From Methanosarcinales archaeon (GTDB lineage: Archaea; Halobacteriota; Methanosarcinia; Methanosarcinales; Methanogasteraceae): DNA of 9,001 nt. The notes beneath the pieces were generated by a model. The model had not been told where the DNA came from, did not search any database, and was given only the letters and a program-made list of their open reading frames with translations. Location of the stretch: assembly GCA_003661105.1 (NCBI GenBank), contig QMVM01000074.1:1-9001 (forward strand), given 5' to 3'. Below, one piece after another: positions 1-5,928 of the stretch (positions are counted from its first letter, which is position 1; the number at the start of each line of letters is the position of its first letter). A program made the position numbers and the translations under genes.

Positions 1-834
1 CTATCCCCCCGCCCCAAAGAGGATCAGGATCGTGTTTCTACATCCCGGAGCTAACCCGAGAACGAGAACTACGAGTTTCAGCAGATCGCGCAGTTCGACC
101 TCATCAAACTCGCTATCGATTAGATATAGCATGGGTATTAACAGGAATAGTTTGAGTGGATACATCACAGCACCGGTGCCTGTGAGATCGATTAAGTAAT
201 TCTCAACCACGTGCTTGCCGCTATAACCTGTAAGAAAGTCGATGGCAACTGTTGTTGAGGATGCATCAAGCAGATGCGCTCCAAGAATTGCTATATTGAA
301 CCTGCTGCGCAAAAATTCGATCTTTGCAAACCCGGCACCCACATAGATAGATACGGTGATCAACACAGCGAGCGCTACAATGAGCAGTGCCTCTATAGGA
401 TGTTCGATGCCTTCACTCCGGAGCAGCACACCGATATTCACAGATGCGAGACCAAGTCCGATGACGGCGAACGATGTGTAGTATCGCTCTTTATAAATAC
501 GAATCGATAGCATAAGTGCTGCCAGCGTAACGGCGAACACAACAAAATATATAATTGGAGTTACAAAAATATATTTAAGCGGCGGGGCAAAGATCTCGGC
601 ATCCTTGAGAACGCGGAGACTCGATCCGAACAGGACGTAGCAGACTACCCCTATGACAAAACTCTGGTTGATCGTAACACCCAAACGTTTGAACACATTG
701 TGCGAATGGAGGGCATAGACACAGAGAACAAGTATAATCGCCCATGTGATGGTATTTACTACGTTATACCCGGAATCGGTCACGATCGGGTTCCAGTAAT
801 ACCGGTTTATAAAGTCCCATATCTCTGACATCAT
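1..834 (-). CDS. DUF63 family archaeal membrane protein
   Basis: This is a polytopic membrane protein of the archaeal DUF63 family; its biochemical function is not known. Most of its 277 residues fall in hydrophobic segments. Family-like marks seen are the start MMSEIWDFINRYYWNPI, the GYNVVNT motif, the RVLKDAE and FVTPIIY motifs, the HLLDASST motif in a late helix, and the closing LAPGCRN. The frame stays open upstream to a TTG at 948, but I start at the tandem ATG codons (834 or 831): a GGAG lies about ten bases before them, the residues match the family start, and the longer version would run into the divergent gene. The TAG stop occupies bases 1-3, so the gene is complete. It is divergent from the UPF0248 gene, 58 bases apart. 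Confidence 0.88.
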   Translation of the reverse strand: MMSEIWDFINRYYWNPIVTDSGYNVVNTITWAIILVLCVYALHSHNVFKRLGVTINQSFVIGVVCYVLFGSSLRVLKDAEIFAPPLKYIFVTPIIYFVVFAVTLAALMLSIRIYKERYYTSFAVIGLGLASVNIGVLLRSEGIEHPIEALLIVALAVLITVSIYVGAGFAKIEFLRSRFNIAILGAHLLDASSTTVAIDFLTGYSGKHVVENYLIDLTGTGAVMYPLKLFLLIPMLYLIDSEFDEVELRDLLKLVVLVLGLAPGCRNTILILFGAGG

Positions 835-892
835 AGTGTCTGCTCCGTTATCGTAGAATTGAATATACGGTAAGAGTGATAAAGCGATTGGC
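835..892. promoter_or_regulatory. Shared divergent promoter region
   Basis: This gap separates the divergent DUF63 and UPF0248 genes, so both promoters should lie here. The AT-rich stretch GAATATAC (861-868) and, read on the minus strand, CTTTATCAC (876-884) are the best TATA-like candidates. A GGAG before the DUF63 ATG and GAGTGAT before the UPF0248 GTG are candidate ribosome binding sites. These are guesses from base composition and spacing. Confidence 0.35.
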
Positions 893-1177
893 GTGCCTGC
901 AATAAATATCCGATCGAAACGTCCGAAAGATGTGTTAAATGAGATCAAGTGGCGCGGCTACCAGATGCACGAATGCACAATCTATTACCTGCACAGGGGC
1001 GCACCCAACGATATCCGGATCGTCAGGGGCTCTGAGATCACAAGTCTTGGTAATTCGTTCTTCACGCTCGAAAACAGCTCCAGCATCCCGTACCACAGGA
1101 TACGGAGAATCGAGTACATGGGCGAGGTCGTCTACCGGAAGGGGCGAGGGCAGGGGCAGGATGAGTCAGCCCAATAA
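893..1177 (+). CDS. UPF0248 / MJ1316-type RNA end recognition protein
   Basis: This 94-residue protein belongs to the UPF0248 (DUF504, MJ1316) family, whose domain is predicted to recognise RNA ends carrying cyclic phosphate and to act in RNA repair; no biochemical role is shown by the sequence itself. The family pattern is clear: RPKDVLNEIKWRG near the start, YYLHRGAPNDIRIVRGSEI in the middle, then FFTLENSSSIPYHRIRRIEY and GEVVYRKGRG. The two invariant-looking histidine motifs, HRG and PYHRI, are intact. Length is slightly above the usual 75-85 residues because of a Gly/Gln/Arg tail. The start is a GTG at 893, chosen because the KRPKDVLN segment is the normal beginning; a GTG at 932 would remove it. 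Confidence 0.85.
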   Translation: MPAINIRSKRPKDVLNEIKWRGYQMHECTIYYLHRGAPNDIRIVRGSEITSLGNSFFTLENSSSIPYHRIRRIEYMGEVVYRKGRGQGQDESAQ

Positions 1178-1225
1178 GGTTAAACGATGTGGATCACAGT
1201 GATGTAAGGTATTTAGGGGTATACG

Positions 1226-1685
1226 ATGAAAAAAGAATTGAAACTGATGAAGAAAACCGCGTTTATTCAGATCCTGGAACTTGTAGCCTCTGTTGTCATG
1301 GGGTTCGGGATTAAAGACCGATTATCGCGGCAGAGTGGGGGGCGTCTATGTATCCCCGACTCCCGCGCCGGAAAGTGCGTCGGTCTGGGACATCTTCGAT
1401 GATGAAGAGCCGGGTATGGGCAACTAATCGGGAGGGTCTGGTACATCCGGCGAGCAGGATACTGGTGAGGGTGAGTCCCTGCCATCAGCAGAACCTGAAC
1501 TTGAGCCGACCGGCAACCGCGCCGAGCCTTCGATACACGATAGCGATCTTATGTGGTTCACTGATCGGTACGCGAGCTGCTATGATCATAAGACTAACCT
1601 CTGGCTCGTCTGTGAGGCGCGTATCGTAAAATATATCTTTGACGACCGGACCGCTGAGGATACCGTGGAGGTGAAGATTACCTGA
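1226..1685 (+). pseudogene. Decayed gene for a small membrane/secreted protein
   Basis: An ATG at 1226, preceded by AGGGGT, opens a frame coding a lysine-rich start and a hydrophobic helix (MKKTAFIQILELVASVVMG), typical of a signal or anchor. That frame turns arginine-rich after about residue 29, while the +1 frame carries a sensible continuation (GGVYVSPTPAPE, WDIFDDEEPG). One extra A in the AAA at 1313-1315 explains the switch. The continuation meets TAA at 1425-1427, then stays open with an acidic Gly/Ser/Pro linker and a folded-looking C-terminus (DLMWFTDRYASCYDHKTN, LVCEARIVKYIFDD), ending at TGA 1683-1685. Read together it would be about 150 residues. I do not recognise the family. Overlapping frames in this stretch are arginine/serine-rich and look like shadows. 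The 3' end overlaps by eight bases the convergent small gene ending at 1678. Confidence 0.5.
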
Positions 1686-1809
1686 GTTTGAGTTCACCAG
1701 TAATCAGAAGAAACATAAGGACATATCCAAGTACAAGCATGGCGAGCGAGATGATCCATGCCCACTTAAGCAGCCCGCCCCTGAGTTCAGGATCGTTCGC
1801 ATCGATCAT
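1678..1809 (-). CDS. Small one-helix membrane protein coupled to atpD
   Basis: This short gene encodes 43 residues: a polar start (MIDANDPELRGG), one strong membrane helix (WAWIISLAMLVLGYVLMFLL) and a short charged tail (GELKLR). Its ATG shares bases with the TGA of atpD (ATGA at 1809-1806), a spacing that strongly suggests translational coupling. I do not assign a named family. A role with the A-type ATP synthase, for example in membrane assembly, is inference from the coupling alone. It is the last gene of the minus-strand cluster, ending at TAA (1680-1678). Confidence 0.72.
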   Translation of the reverse strand: MIDANDPELRGGLLKWAWIISLAMLVLGYVLMFLLITGELKLR

Positions 1810-2423
1810 GCCTTAATCCGCTTCAGCCGGAATGTGTTTTCGCGCTCCATCTCTTCGAGGCGCAGTTCTATGAAACGTTCTGCCTCGCCAAGTTCGGGAA
1901 TCACCTTGAACTCGAGCGCGTTGACCCTCCGCTTGGTCCGCTCGATGTCGTCAAGCAGTTTCTTTATCGCGGTCTCGACCTCGGCAGCAACGATTATCTT
2001 TTCAACAAAGGTCTCATGCGCATCAACCACCTCATCAAGGCAGGAACTCGTCCCTATAATACCGTAGCCCCGATCGCAGAGGTCTTTTCGTACCTGGGAT
2101 GATTCGATCTTCGGAACCACCACACCCATCACGTTCTTGCTCTCGAGTTCGATGTGCGGAACATCCTTGAGTGCGAACGCGATCGATTTTATTGCAACCG
2201 CGCCCTCTACCGCCTTTGCAAGCCCCATCTTCTCGTTCGCAAGCACATAAGCGGAATCGAGTTCGGATCTAACATTCTTTGCTCTGTGAAGCAACTCAAA
2301 AAACTCCAGAATGAGGCCATCGCGCTTCATCTTCAGCAGCTTGTGCCCGCCCTCTGCGAGTTTGATCATCTTTTTAAGTTCTATGAGCTCAGACCTGGTT
2401 GGTTTTATGTCCCGGATCGCCAT
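1806..2423 (-). CDS. atpD: A-type ATP synthase subunit D
   Basis: This is the central-stalk subunit D of the archaeal A1Ao ATP synthase, a long coiled coil that turns inside the catalytic A3B3 head and passes torque between head and membrane rotor. The 205 residues have the usual length. The family signature is clear: KPTRSELIELKKMIKLA at the start followed by GHKLLKMKRDGLI, the RRVNALEFKVIPEL segment near residue 170, and the closing EEMERENTFRLKRIK. The start ATG at 2423 is preceded by AGGTAGG. It lies 18 bases after the transglutaminase/CAP gene and overlaps the following 43-residue gene by ATGA. In many methanogens atpD directly follows atpB; here atpB is not upstream, so the ATPase operon is split or rearranged. 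Confidence 0.96.
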   Translation of the reverse strand: MAIRDIKPTRSELIELKKMIKLAEGGHKLLKMKRDGLILEFFELLHRAKNVRSELDSAYVLANEKMGLAKAVEGAVAIKSIAFALKDVPHIELESKNVMGVVVPKIESSQVRKDLCDRGYGIIGTSSCLDEVVDAHETFVEKIIVAAEVETAIKKLLDDIERTKRRVNALEFKVIPELGEAERFIELRLEEMERENTFRLKRIKA

Positions 2424-2441
2424 GATAAGCCTACCTGTTTA

Positions 2442-3545
2442 TTATTCGCATATTCCTCGGTTGCATTCCCATGGTTTATAGCACCATGGATAATAACCTT
2501 GTTGCTTGCAGCAGGATGCGCCCTTGTAACCACAGTGGATCCTCCTGATCGAGACATGAGTTATATACACGTTCCCGTCCGGATCGACCGCCACACCTAT
2601 CCCGGATTCATCGAGATCCGATGCTCCGGTATCTTCTCCCGATTCGCCATACGCCCATGCGTCAAGGCATGTTTGTAAGAACTCTTTGTAGTCATAGACC
2701 GGTCCCGGGACTGAAAGCGTCTGTTTGACAGAGATATCGAAATAATATACCCCGCTTTTCTTTAATAAGTCGCCCAACTCGTCATCATCGTCACCATCAT
2801 TGCTGTCATCAGTACCCTCATCATCATCGCAGGAGTTCTTACGCGCTGCGAGATCGCGGCTATATGCGCGGGCAACTTCTGCGATCTCGTCGTTCTGTTT
2901 CAGAGCCAAAAGTCCGTCATCCTCACGTCCATTGTTCACCAGATTGAATATATCCGCTTCCAGCTTTGTTGACGCGGGCAAGGAAACGGGGGTTTTAAAC
3001 GGCACCGGAGAACCGATATCCGCCACAGTCCACCAGTCATACTCCTCGACAGACCTGCTGGCGCTCACGGCATCATAAATATCATTATATGTTGTATCAG
3101 CGAGGTAATATTTCTCAAGTGATTTTGGAACGATGCGTGCAAGAGTCGGCTCGATGAGAACGCGCTTCCCCGAGATATTCGCTACGATCCACGCATGATC
3201 CCCAGCACCTTTTTCGTACTCAAATCCCCCGGCAGAGATATTGTGCGGCTGACTCCGCTCTCCTGCGACGATCACTGTATCGACACCGTGCCCTTCGAGA
3301 TACCACTCTATAAAAGCAGACATCTCTGAGCAATCGAAATAATCTTCCTGATACAGGTCCGTAAATAGCGGCAGGATATGTGTCAGTTCGGATCTATTAG
3401 TGACATTGTGTCCAGTGTCCCGGTAATACGGATCAGGGATACCATGGACTGGGTCGAATATGCCATGAAACATAAATAGCAGCAATAACGCGACGATAGG
3501 GGCAATTGTTAGGGTAATCATCCATTTTTTCAAGTTGCGTTCCAC
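2442..3545 (-). CDS. Membrane-anchored transglutaminase-like / CAP protein with cysteine-rich tail
   Basis: This is a probable outward-facing protein of 367 residues from the GTG at 3545. Segments in order: a basic start and one membrane helix (about residues 9-27); a transglutaminase-like domain (about 45-150) with candidate nucleophile Cys72 in FDCSEMSA, His117 in GDHAWIV, and an acidic residue in LIEPT (Glu133, where Asp is usual); a CAP/SCP-like domain (about 194-334) recognised by IFNLVNNGREDDGL, ARAYSRDLA and SGIGVAVDPDGNVYIT; an Asp-rich insert at about 240-256; and a tail with six cysteines spaced C-x6-CC-x8-C-x5-C-x4-C. The CAP histidine of the usual 'HS' motif is Tyr here, so that domain may only bind. 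The frame is open to 3617 inside ccdA, but GTG 3545 or TTG 3533, just past the ccdA stop, are better starts. The substrate is unknown. Confidence 0.8.
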   Translation of the reverse strand: MERNLKKWMITLTIAPIVALLLLFMFHGIFDPVHGIPDPYYRDTGHNVTNRSELTHILPLFTDLYQEDYFDCSEMSAFIEWYLEGHGVDTVIVAGERSQPHNISAGGFEYEKGAGDHAWIVANISGKRVLIEPTLARIVPKSLEKYYLADTTYNDIYDAVSASRSVEEYDWWTVADIGSPVPFKTPVSLPASTKLEADIFNLVNNGREDDGLLALKQNDEIAEVARAYSRDLAARKNSCDDDEGTDDSNDGDDDDELGDLLKKSGVYYFDISVKQTLSVPGPVYDYKEFLQTCLDAWAYGESGEDTGASDLDESGIGVAVDPDGNVYITHVSIRRIHCGYKGASCCKQQGYYPWCYKPWECNRGICE

Positions 3546-3550
3546 CCATA

Positions 3551-4276
3551 TCAGGTCAGGGGATCTATAATCCCTGACAGATCCACTCGGAGCGTGTAGA
3601 TAGCGTTTACAACCCACCCCCAGAAGATGTTATAGACACCGAGCATCATCCCAAGCCCAACCAGAATCAGCACGCCCCCCGCGATTCTTCTGATTGCCAT
3701 ACTGTGCCGCGATAGTCCTCTCACATGTCCAGTCAGTGTGCTGGTTGCATACGCGATTCCAAGCATCGGAATTGCGAGCCCGAGTGAATAGACGAACAAC
3801 AGAGTCCCGCCGTACAGAACGTCGCCTTCGGGTATGACTGTTACCAAGATGCTGCCGATCAGCGGTCCGAGACACGGCATCCAGACGATTCCAAGCGATA
3901 GCCCGAGCAGCAGACCACCCATAATACCTTCTCCCTGTGTAGTCTGCGGCGCAAGTTGTGGCGCAAGTGCGCTTAACCTGTCGAAGACTGGCAGATCGAA
4001 GAGCATGACAATCCCAAGCGCGATGATCATGATCTCGGCGATCGCCTCCATATACCCGCGATACGCATAGACGACAGAGCCAAATGCCGCAAATATCACG
4101 CCCATTGCTGTGAAGGAGATGCAGAGTCCGATTACAATCGCCAGAGGGCGTAGTTTACCTCGTTCGGAGGAGTACGCCATGATCGCTGGCAGCAGCGGGA
4201 GAACGCACGGTGATAGTACGCTTAAGACTCCTGCCCCGAATGCGGCGATAAGCGAAGGAATCTGGGGGTCTGTCAT
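3551..4276 (-). CDS. ccdA: CcdA-type thiol-disulfide membrane transporter
   Basis: This 241-residue membrane protein is of the CcdA/DsbD-core family, which carries reducing equivalents from cytoplasmic thioredoxin across the membrane to outside thiols, classically for cytochrome c maturation. Six hydrophobic segments are visible. The two redox cysteines lie in the expected motifs: SPCVLPLLPA in the first helix and WMPCLGPLIGS in the fourth. The length suits the short family form without thioredoxin or DsbD end domains. The ATG at 4276 gives the normal start (MTDPQIPSLIAAFGAG). It is the first gene of the minus-strand cluster, and the next start lies only about six bases past its stop. Its neighbour has a candidate catalytic cysteine and a cysteine-rich tail, so that protein may be its client. 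Confidence 0.93.
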   Translation of the reverse strand: MTDPQIPSLIAAFGAGVLSVLSPCVLPLLPAIMAYSSERGKLRPLAIVIGLCISFTAMGVIFAAFGSVVYAYRGYMEAIAEIMIIALGIVMLFDLPVFDRLSALAPQLAPQTTQGEGIMGGLLLGLSLGIVWMPCLGPLIGSILVTVIPEGDVLYGGTLLFVYSLGLAIPMLGIAYATSTLTGHVRGLSRHSMAIRRIAGGVLILVGLGMMLGVYNIFWGWVVNAIYTLRVDLSGIIDPLT

Positions 4277-4312
4277 GAGCTATACTTCTGCGCGCCAGAG
4301 TGTTAATACTTG

Positions 4313-4530
4313 GGGTGAAAGACCGACCCCCGAATACTACCAGGCGGAGCTTATAGAAGAGCAAAACTTCATGCGCACAACAGAGATATGCTAAAATGGA
4401 GTAGCAACAAGGATAATACAAACGAGGTAACAGCATGGAACTTATAGATGTCAGAGAAAAAATTAAAACAATTATAAGGAGATACTGAAATTGGTCGCAG
4501 ACCGCACCGAACTTGCAGGCATGGTTCCGG
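4313..4530 (+). repeat. Direct repeat copy 1: aroQ leader and truncated aroQ
   Basis: This stretch matches 5705-5928 in the same orientation. Identity is patchy in the outer leader and high further in, including identical runs of 24 bases (4405-4428 with 5801-5824) and 34 bases (4486-4519 with 5883-5916). Similarity stops near 4530, where the other copy continues as aroQ. This copy therefore holds the aroQ promoter, ribosome binding site and about the first 32 codons only. Confidence 0.9.
4435..4530 (+). pseudogene. Truncated, frameshifted chorismate mutase fragment
   Basis: The ATG at 4435 opens MELIDVREKIKTI, nearly identical to the start of the intact aroQ at 5831. One base is missing after ATT (GATAAG in the good copy is ATAAG here), so the frame ends at a TGA (4486-4488) after 17 residues. 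Restoring the frame gives the LKLVADRTELAG segment, then similarity ends abruptly near 4530. None of the later active-site residues are present, so this cannot make a mutase. It sits just before the cassette-like insert and marks the left edge of the duplication. Confidence 0.85.
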
Positions 4531-4586
4531 GTTACACTAAATATTTGAGATGTTTCTGGCGCGGGACGAATAATAAAACGCTCTTT

Positions 4587-4593
4587 GTTAGGC
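4587..4593 (+). other. Left core site of integron-type cassette
   Basis: GTTAGGC fits the integron core site GTTRRRY exactly. In an inserted cassette the cut falls between G and TT, so the cassette would begin at 4588, 28 bases before the methyltransferase ATG. The 56 bases to its left (4531-4586) show no partner palindrome or AAC-type box, so they look like an attI, a secondary site or an eroded attC rather than an intact attC. No gene is visible in those bases. Confidence 0.6.
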
Positions 4594-5423
4594 CGGAGAT
4601 AAAGGAGACAATGCAATGAGTAACACCAATCCTATTTACCTGCTTTTCGGGGGCATGGAGAAACTGGGTCCTGGGAGTGATTTTGATACACTAAAGGTTC
4701 TCGATATGCTACCACAGCCATCTCATGAATTGATTGTGGACGCAGGGTGTGGCGCGGGACGACAAACCTTGGCGCTGGCAAACCAGCTCCAAATGATAGT
4801 GCATGCAGTTGATTCCTACCAACCGTTCTTGACCAGCCTCGTTCAACGCGCCAAGGAGGCGGGAATTGAGCACCTTGTTCAAACACACTGTATGGACATG
4901 GCAGACATTCCAAACACGTTTCAGCAAATTGACCTGCTATGGTCTGAGGCGGCAGCTTACAATATTGGATTTCCCAATGCGCTCGAGACATGGCACTCCG
5001 CTGTGAAACCTGGCGGTTTCGCAGTTGTTAGTGAGCTTACGTGGTTGCGATCCGACGTCCCTGCTGATGTGCGCCAGTTCTGGAACGCTGCCTATCCTGA
5101 TATGCGCAGTGTCGATGAAAATATGGCTGTAGCGGAGGATGCTGGCTACAGCGTCCTCGCTACGCACACCCTACCGAGAGAGACGTGGGTCGGGGGGTTT
5201 TACGACATACTGGAACCCCGAGCCCAAGGCCTTCTTGACCATCCGGACAAAGATGTCAGAGCCTTTGCAGCCGAGACCATAGAAGAGATCCGAGTCTTTG
5301 GCTGCTCAGAAGACAGCTATGGGTATGCATTCTATGTAATGGAGAGGATATAACAAAATGCATCGCCACATATTTTGGAAAGCCGCGCTTCGCACGTCTT
5401 TCCAAAGACGGCCATGCACAACG
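4588..5423 (+). mobile_element. Probable integron gene cassette (836 bp)
   Basis: The unit runs from the TT of one GTTRRRY core to the G of the next. It contains a single promoterless-looking gene with a close ribosome binding site, and its stop codon lies inside the attC-like site, which is the classic compact cassette plan. The cargo is a SAM-dependent methyltransferase. Flanking genes are archaeal, so the cassette is likely to have come by transfer, probably from bacteria. No integrase gene is in the window. Confidence rests on the architecture and the attC fold. Confidence 0.7.
4616..5353 (+). CDS. Class I SAM-dependent methyltransferase (cassette gene)
   Basis: This 245-residue protein is a class I (Rossmann-fold) S-adenosylmethionine-dependent methyltransferase of unknown substrate. 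Motif I is VDAGCGAG (residues 41-48), and the acidic residue ending the next strand is in HAVDS (Asp66). Further marks are HCMDMADIP, the motif IV-like DLLWSEAAAYNIG, and the post-motif VKPGGFAVVSELTW, all typical of the UbiE/small-molecule methyltransferase group. The second half has the aromatic-rich ETWVGGFYDILEPRAQG region usual for a substrate lid. The start ATG at 4616 is preceded by AAAGGAG at 4601-4607. The TAA stop at 5351-5353 lies within the left box of the attC-like site. It faces the same way as aroQ-purE. Its codon choice and tight packaging look foreign to its neighbours, though I did not compute usage. Confidence 0.9.
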   Translation: MSNTNPIYLLFGGMEKLGPGSDFDTLKVLDMLPQPSHELIVDAGCGAGRQTLALANQLQMIVHAVDSYQPFLTSLVQRAKEAGIEHLVQTHCMDMADIPNTFQQIDLLWSEAAAYNIGFPNALETWHSAVKPGGFAVVSELTWLRSDVPADVRQFWNAAYPDMRSVDENMAVAEDAGYSVLATHTLPRETWVGGFYDILEPRAQGLLDHPDKDVRAFAAETIEEIRVFGCSEDSYGYAFYVMERI

Positions 5424-5429
5424 TTAGGT
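5348..5429 (+). other. attC recombination site (82 bp, imperfect palindrome)
   Basis: The right end is GTTAGGT (5423-5429), a perfect GTTRRRY core, and the left end is ATATAAC (5348-5354), six of seven to RYYYAAC. Inside these, TGCATCGCC (5359-5367) pairs with GGCCATGCA (5410-5418) at eight of nine positions. TTTGGAAAG (5374-5382) pairs perfectly with CTTTCCAAA (5398-5406) around a short GC-rich loop. Outer cores, inner boxes with a mismatch and a central hairpin are the signature of integron attC sites, which recombine as folded single strands. Confidence 0.78.
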
Positions 5430-5442
5430 GTCCAAGGTACCC

Positions 5443-5643
5443 ATGAAAAACATTTCATCTAATATAGAAAAACCGGGTTTTTACAAATAGTTCCAGAATA
5501 CTGTTGATCCTGGTAATTTGGAGGGACTGGAGATAACCCCAAAAGAGCCGGATTTAATGGATAAACTTAACAAAGGTCTTCGCATATTAAACATAATGAA
5601 TATCCGCGATCCCGATGGACACTCTATAAAATTTGGAGTGTAG
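5443..5643 (+). pseudogene. Remnant of a glyoxalase/VOC family gene
   Basis: An ATG begins 14 bases after the attC core, as expected for the next cassette. The frame reads MKNISSNIEKPGFYK, meets TAG at 5488-5490, then stays open in the same frame for 50 codons to TAG 5641-5643. The end, IRDPDGHSIKFGV, is the typical last strand of vicinal oxygen chelate (glyoxalase/bleomycin-resistance) proteins, including the DPDG turn. Such proteins are usually 110-140 residues, and this is about half, so internal or N-terminal sequence has been lost besides the stop. No attC follows it: the GTTAGTA near 5663 departs from the core consensus. It reads as a decayed second cassette. Confidence 0.6.
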
Positions 5644-5704
5644 ATATTTTGTCTTAATTAGGTTAGTAGTGGAATCTGGATACCCGAAGATCATGTACTA
5701 CCCG

Positions 5705-5928
5705 TGGTGAAAGACCGACACCCGAATCCTTGTGTCTTGACGTGGCTTGTGGAAGAGCGAAACTTCATGCATGCGGCAGAGATATACTAAAATAGAGTAT
5801 CAACAAGGATAATACAAACGAGGTGACAGCATGGAACTGTTAGATGTCAGAGAAAAAATTGAAACAATTGATAAGGAGATATTGAAATTGGTCGCAGACC
5901 GCACCGAACTTGCAGGAACGGTTCTGGA
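5705..5928 (+). repeat. Direct repeat copy 2: leader and start of intact aroQ
   Basis: This is the partner of 4313-4530. It begins at the shared GGTGAAAGACCGAC and ends within aroQ codon 33, where copy 1 diverges. The stretch between the cassette remnant and this repeat (5644-5704) shows no gene or site I can name. Confidence 0.9.
5782..5826 (+). promoter_or_regulatory. aroQ-purE promoter and ribosome binding site
   Basis: ATATACTAAAAT (5782-5793) is a good archaeal TATA candidate about 40 bases before the aroQ ATG, which would place transcription start near 5812. GAGGTGA (5820-5826) is a near-perfect archaeal Shine-Dalgarno sequence, five bases from the ATG. In the broken upstream copy these read ATATGCTAAAAT and GAGGTAA, each weakened by a base change. 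Confidence 0.45.

Noticed and set aside
835..948. N-terminal extension of the DUF63 gene from a TTG at 948
   Set aside because: It overlaps the UPF0248 gene, lacks a ribosome binding site, and the tandem ATG at 834/831 has GGAG and the family-typical start.
1348..1629. 93-residue plus-strand frame in the 1.3-1.6 kb region
   Set aside because: It is arginine/serine-rich without recognisable folds, while the neighbouring frame has a linker and conserved-looking segments; I read it as a shadow.
2154..2678. 174-residue plus-strand frame
   Set aside because: It lies antisense to atpD and to the end of the transglutaminase/CAP gene, both well supported, and has no family-like pattern.
3546..3617. 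Longer start of the transglutaminase/CAP gene inside ccdA
   Set aside because: The extra 24 residues overlap the ccdA end and precede a natural anchor start; GTG 3545 or TTG 3533 fits the gene spacing.
4313..4434. Riboswitch or structured RNA in the duplicated aroQ leader
   Set aside because: Conservation between the copies is explained by duplication; I saw no stable paired structure or known riboswitch core.
5488..5490. TAG in the VOC remnant as a pyrrolysine codon
   Set aside because: The gene is also about half family length, and DUF63 and EF-2 here end in TAG at their normal C-termini, so TAG looks like an ordinary stop.
5650..5670. A second attC at GTTAGTA after the VOC remnant
   Set aside because: The core departs from GTTRRRY in its last bases and no palindromic arms flank it.
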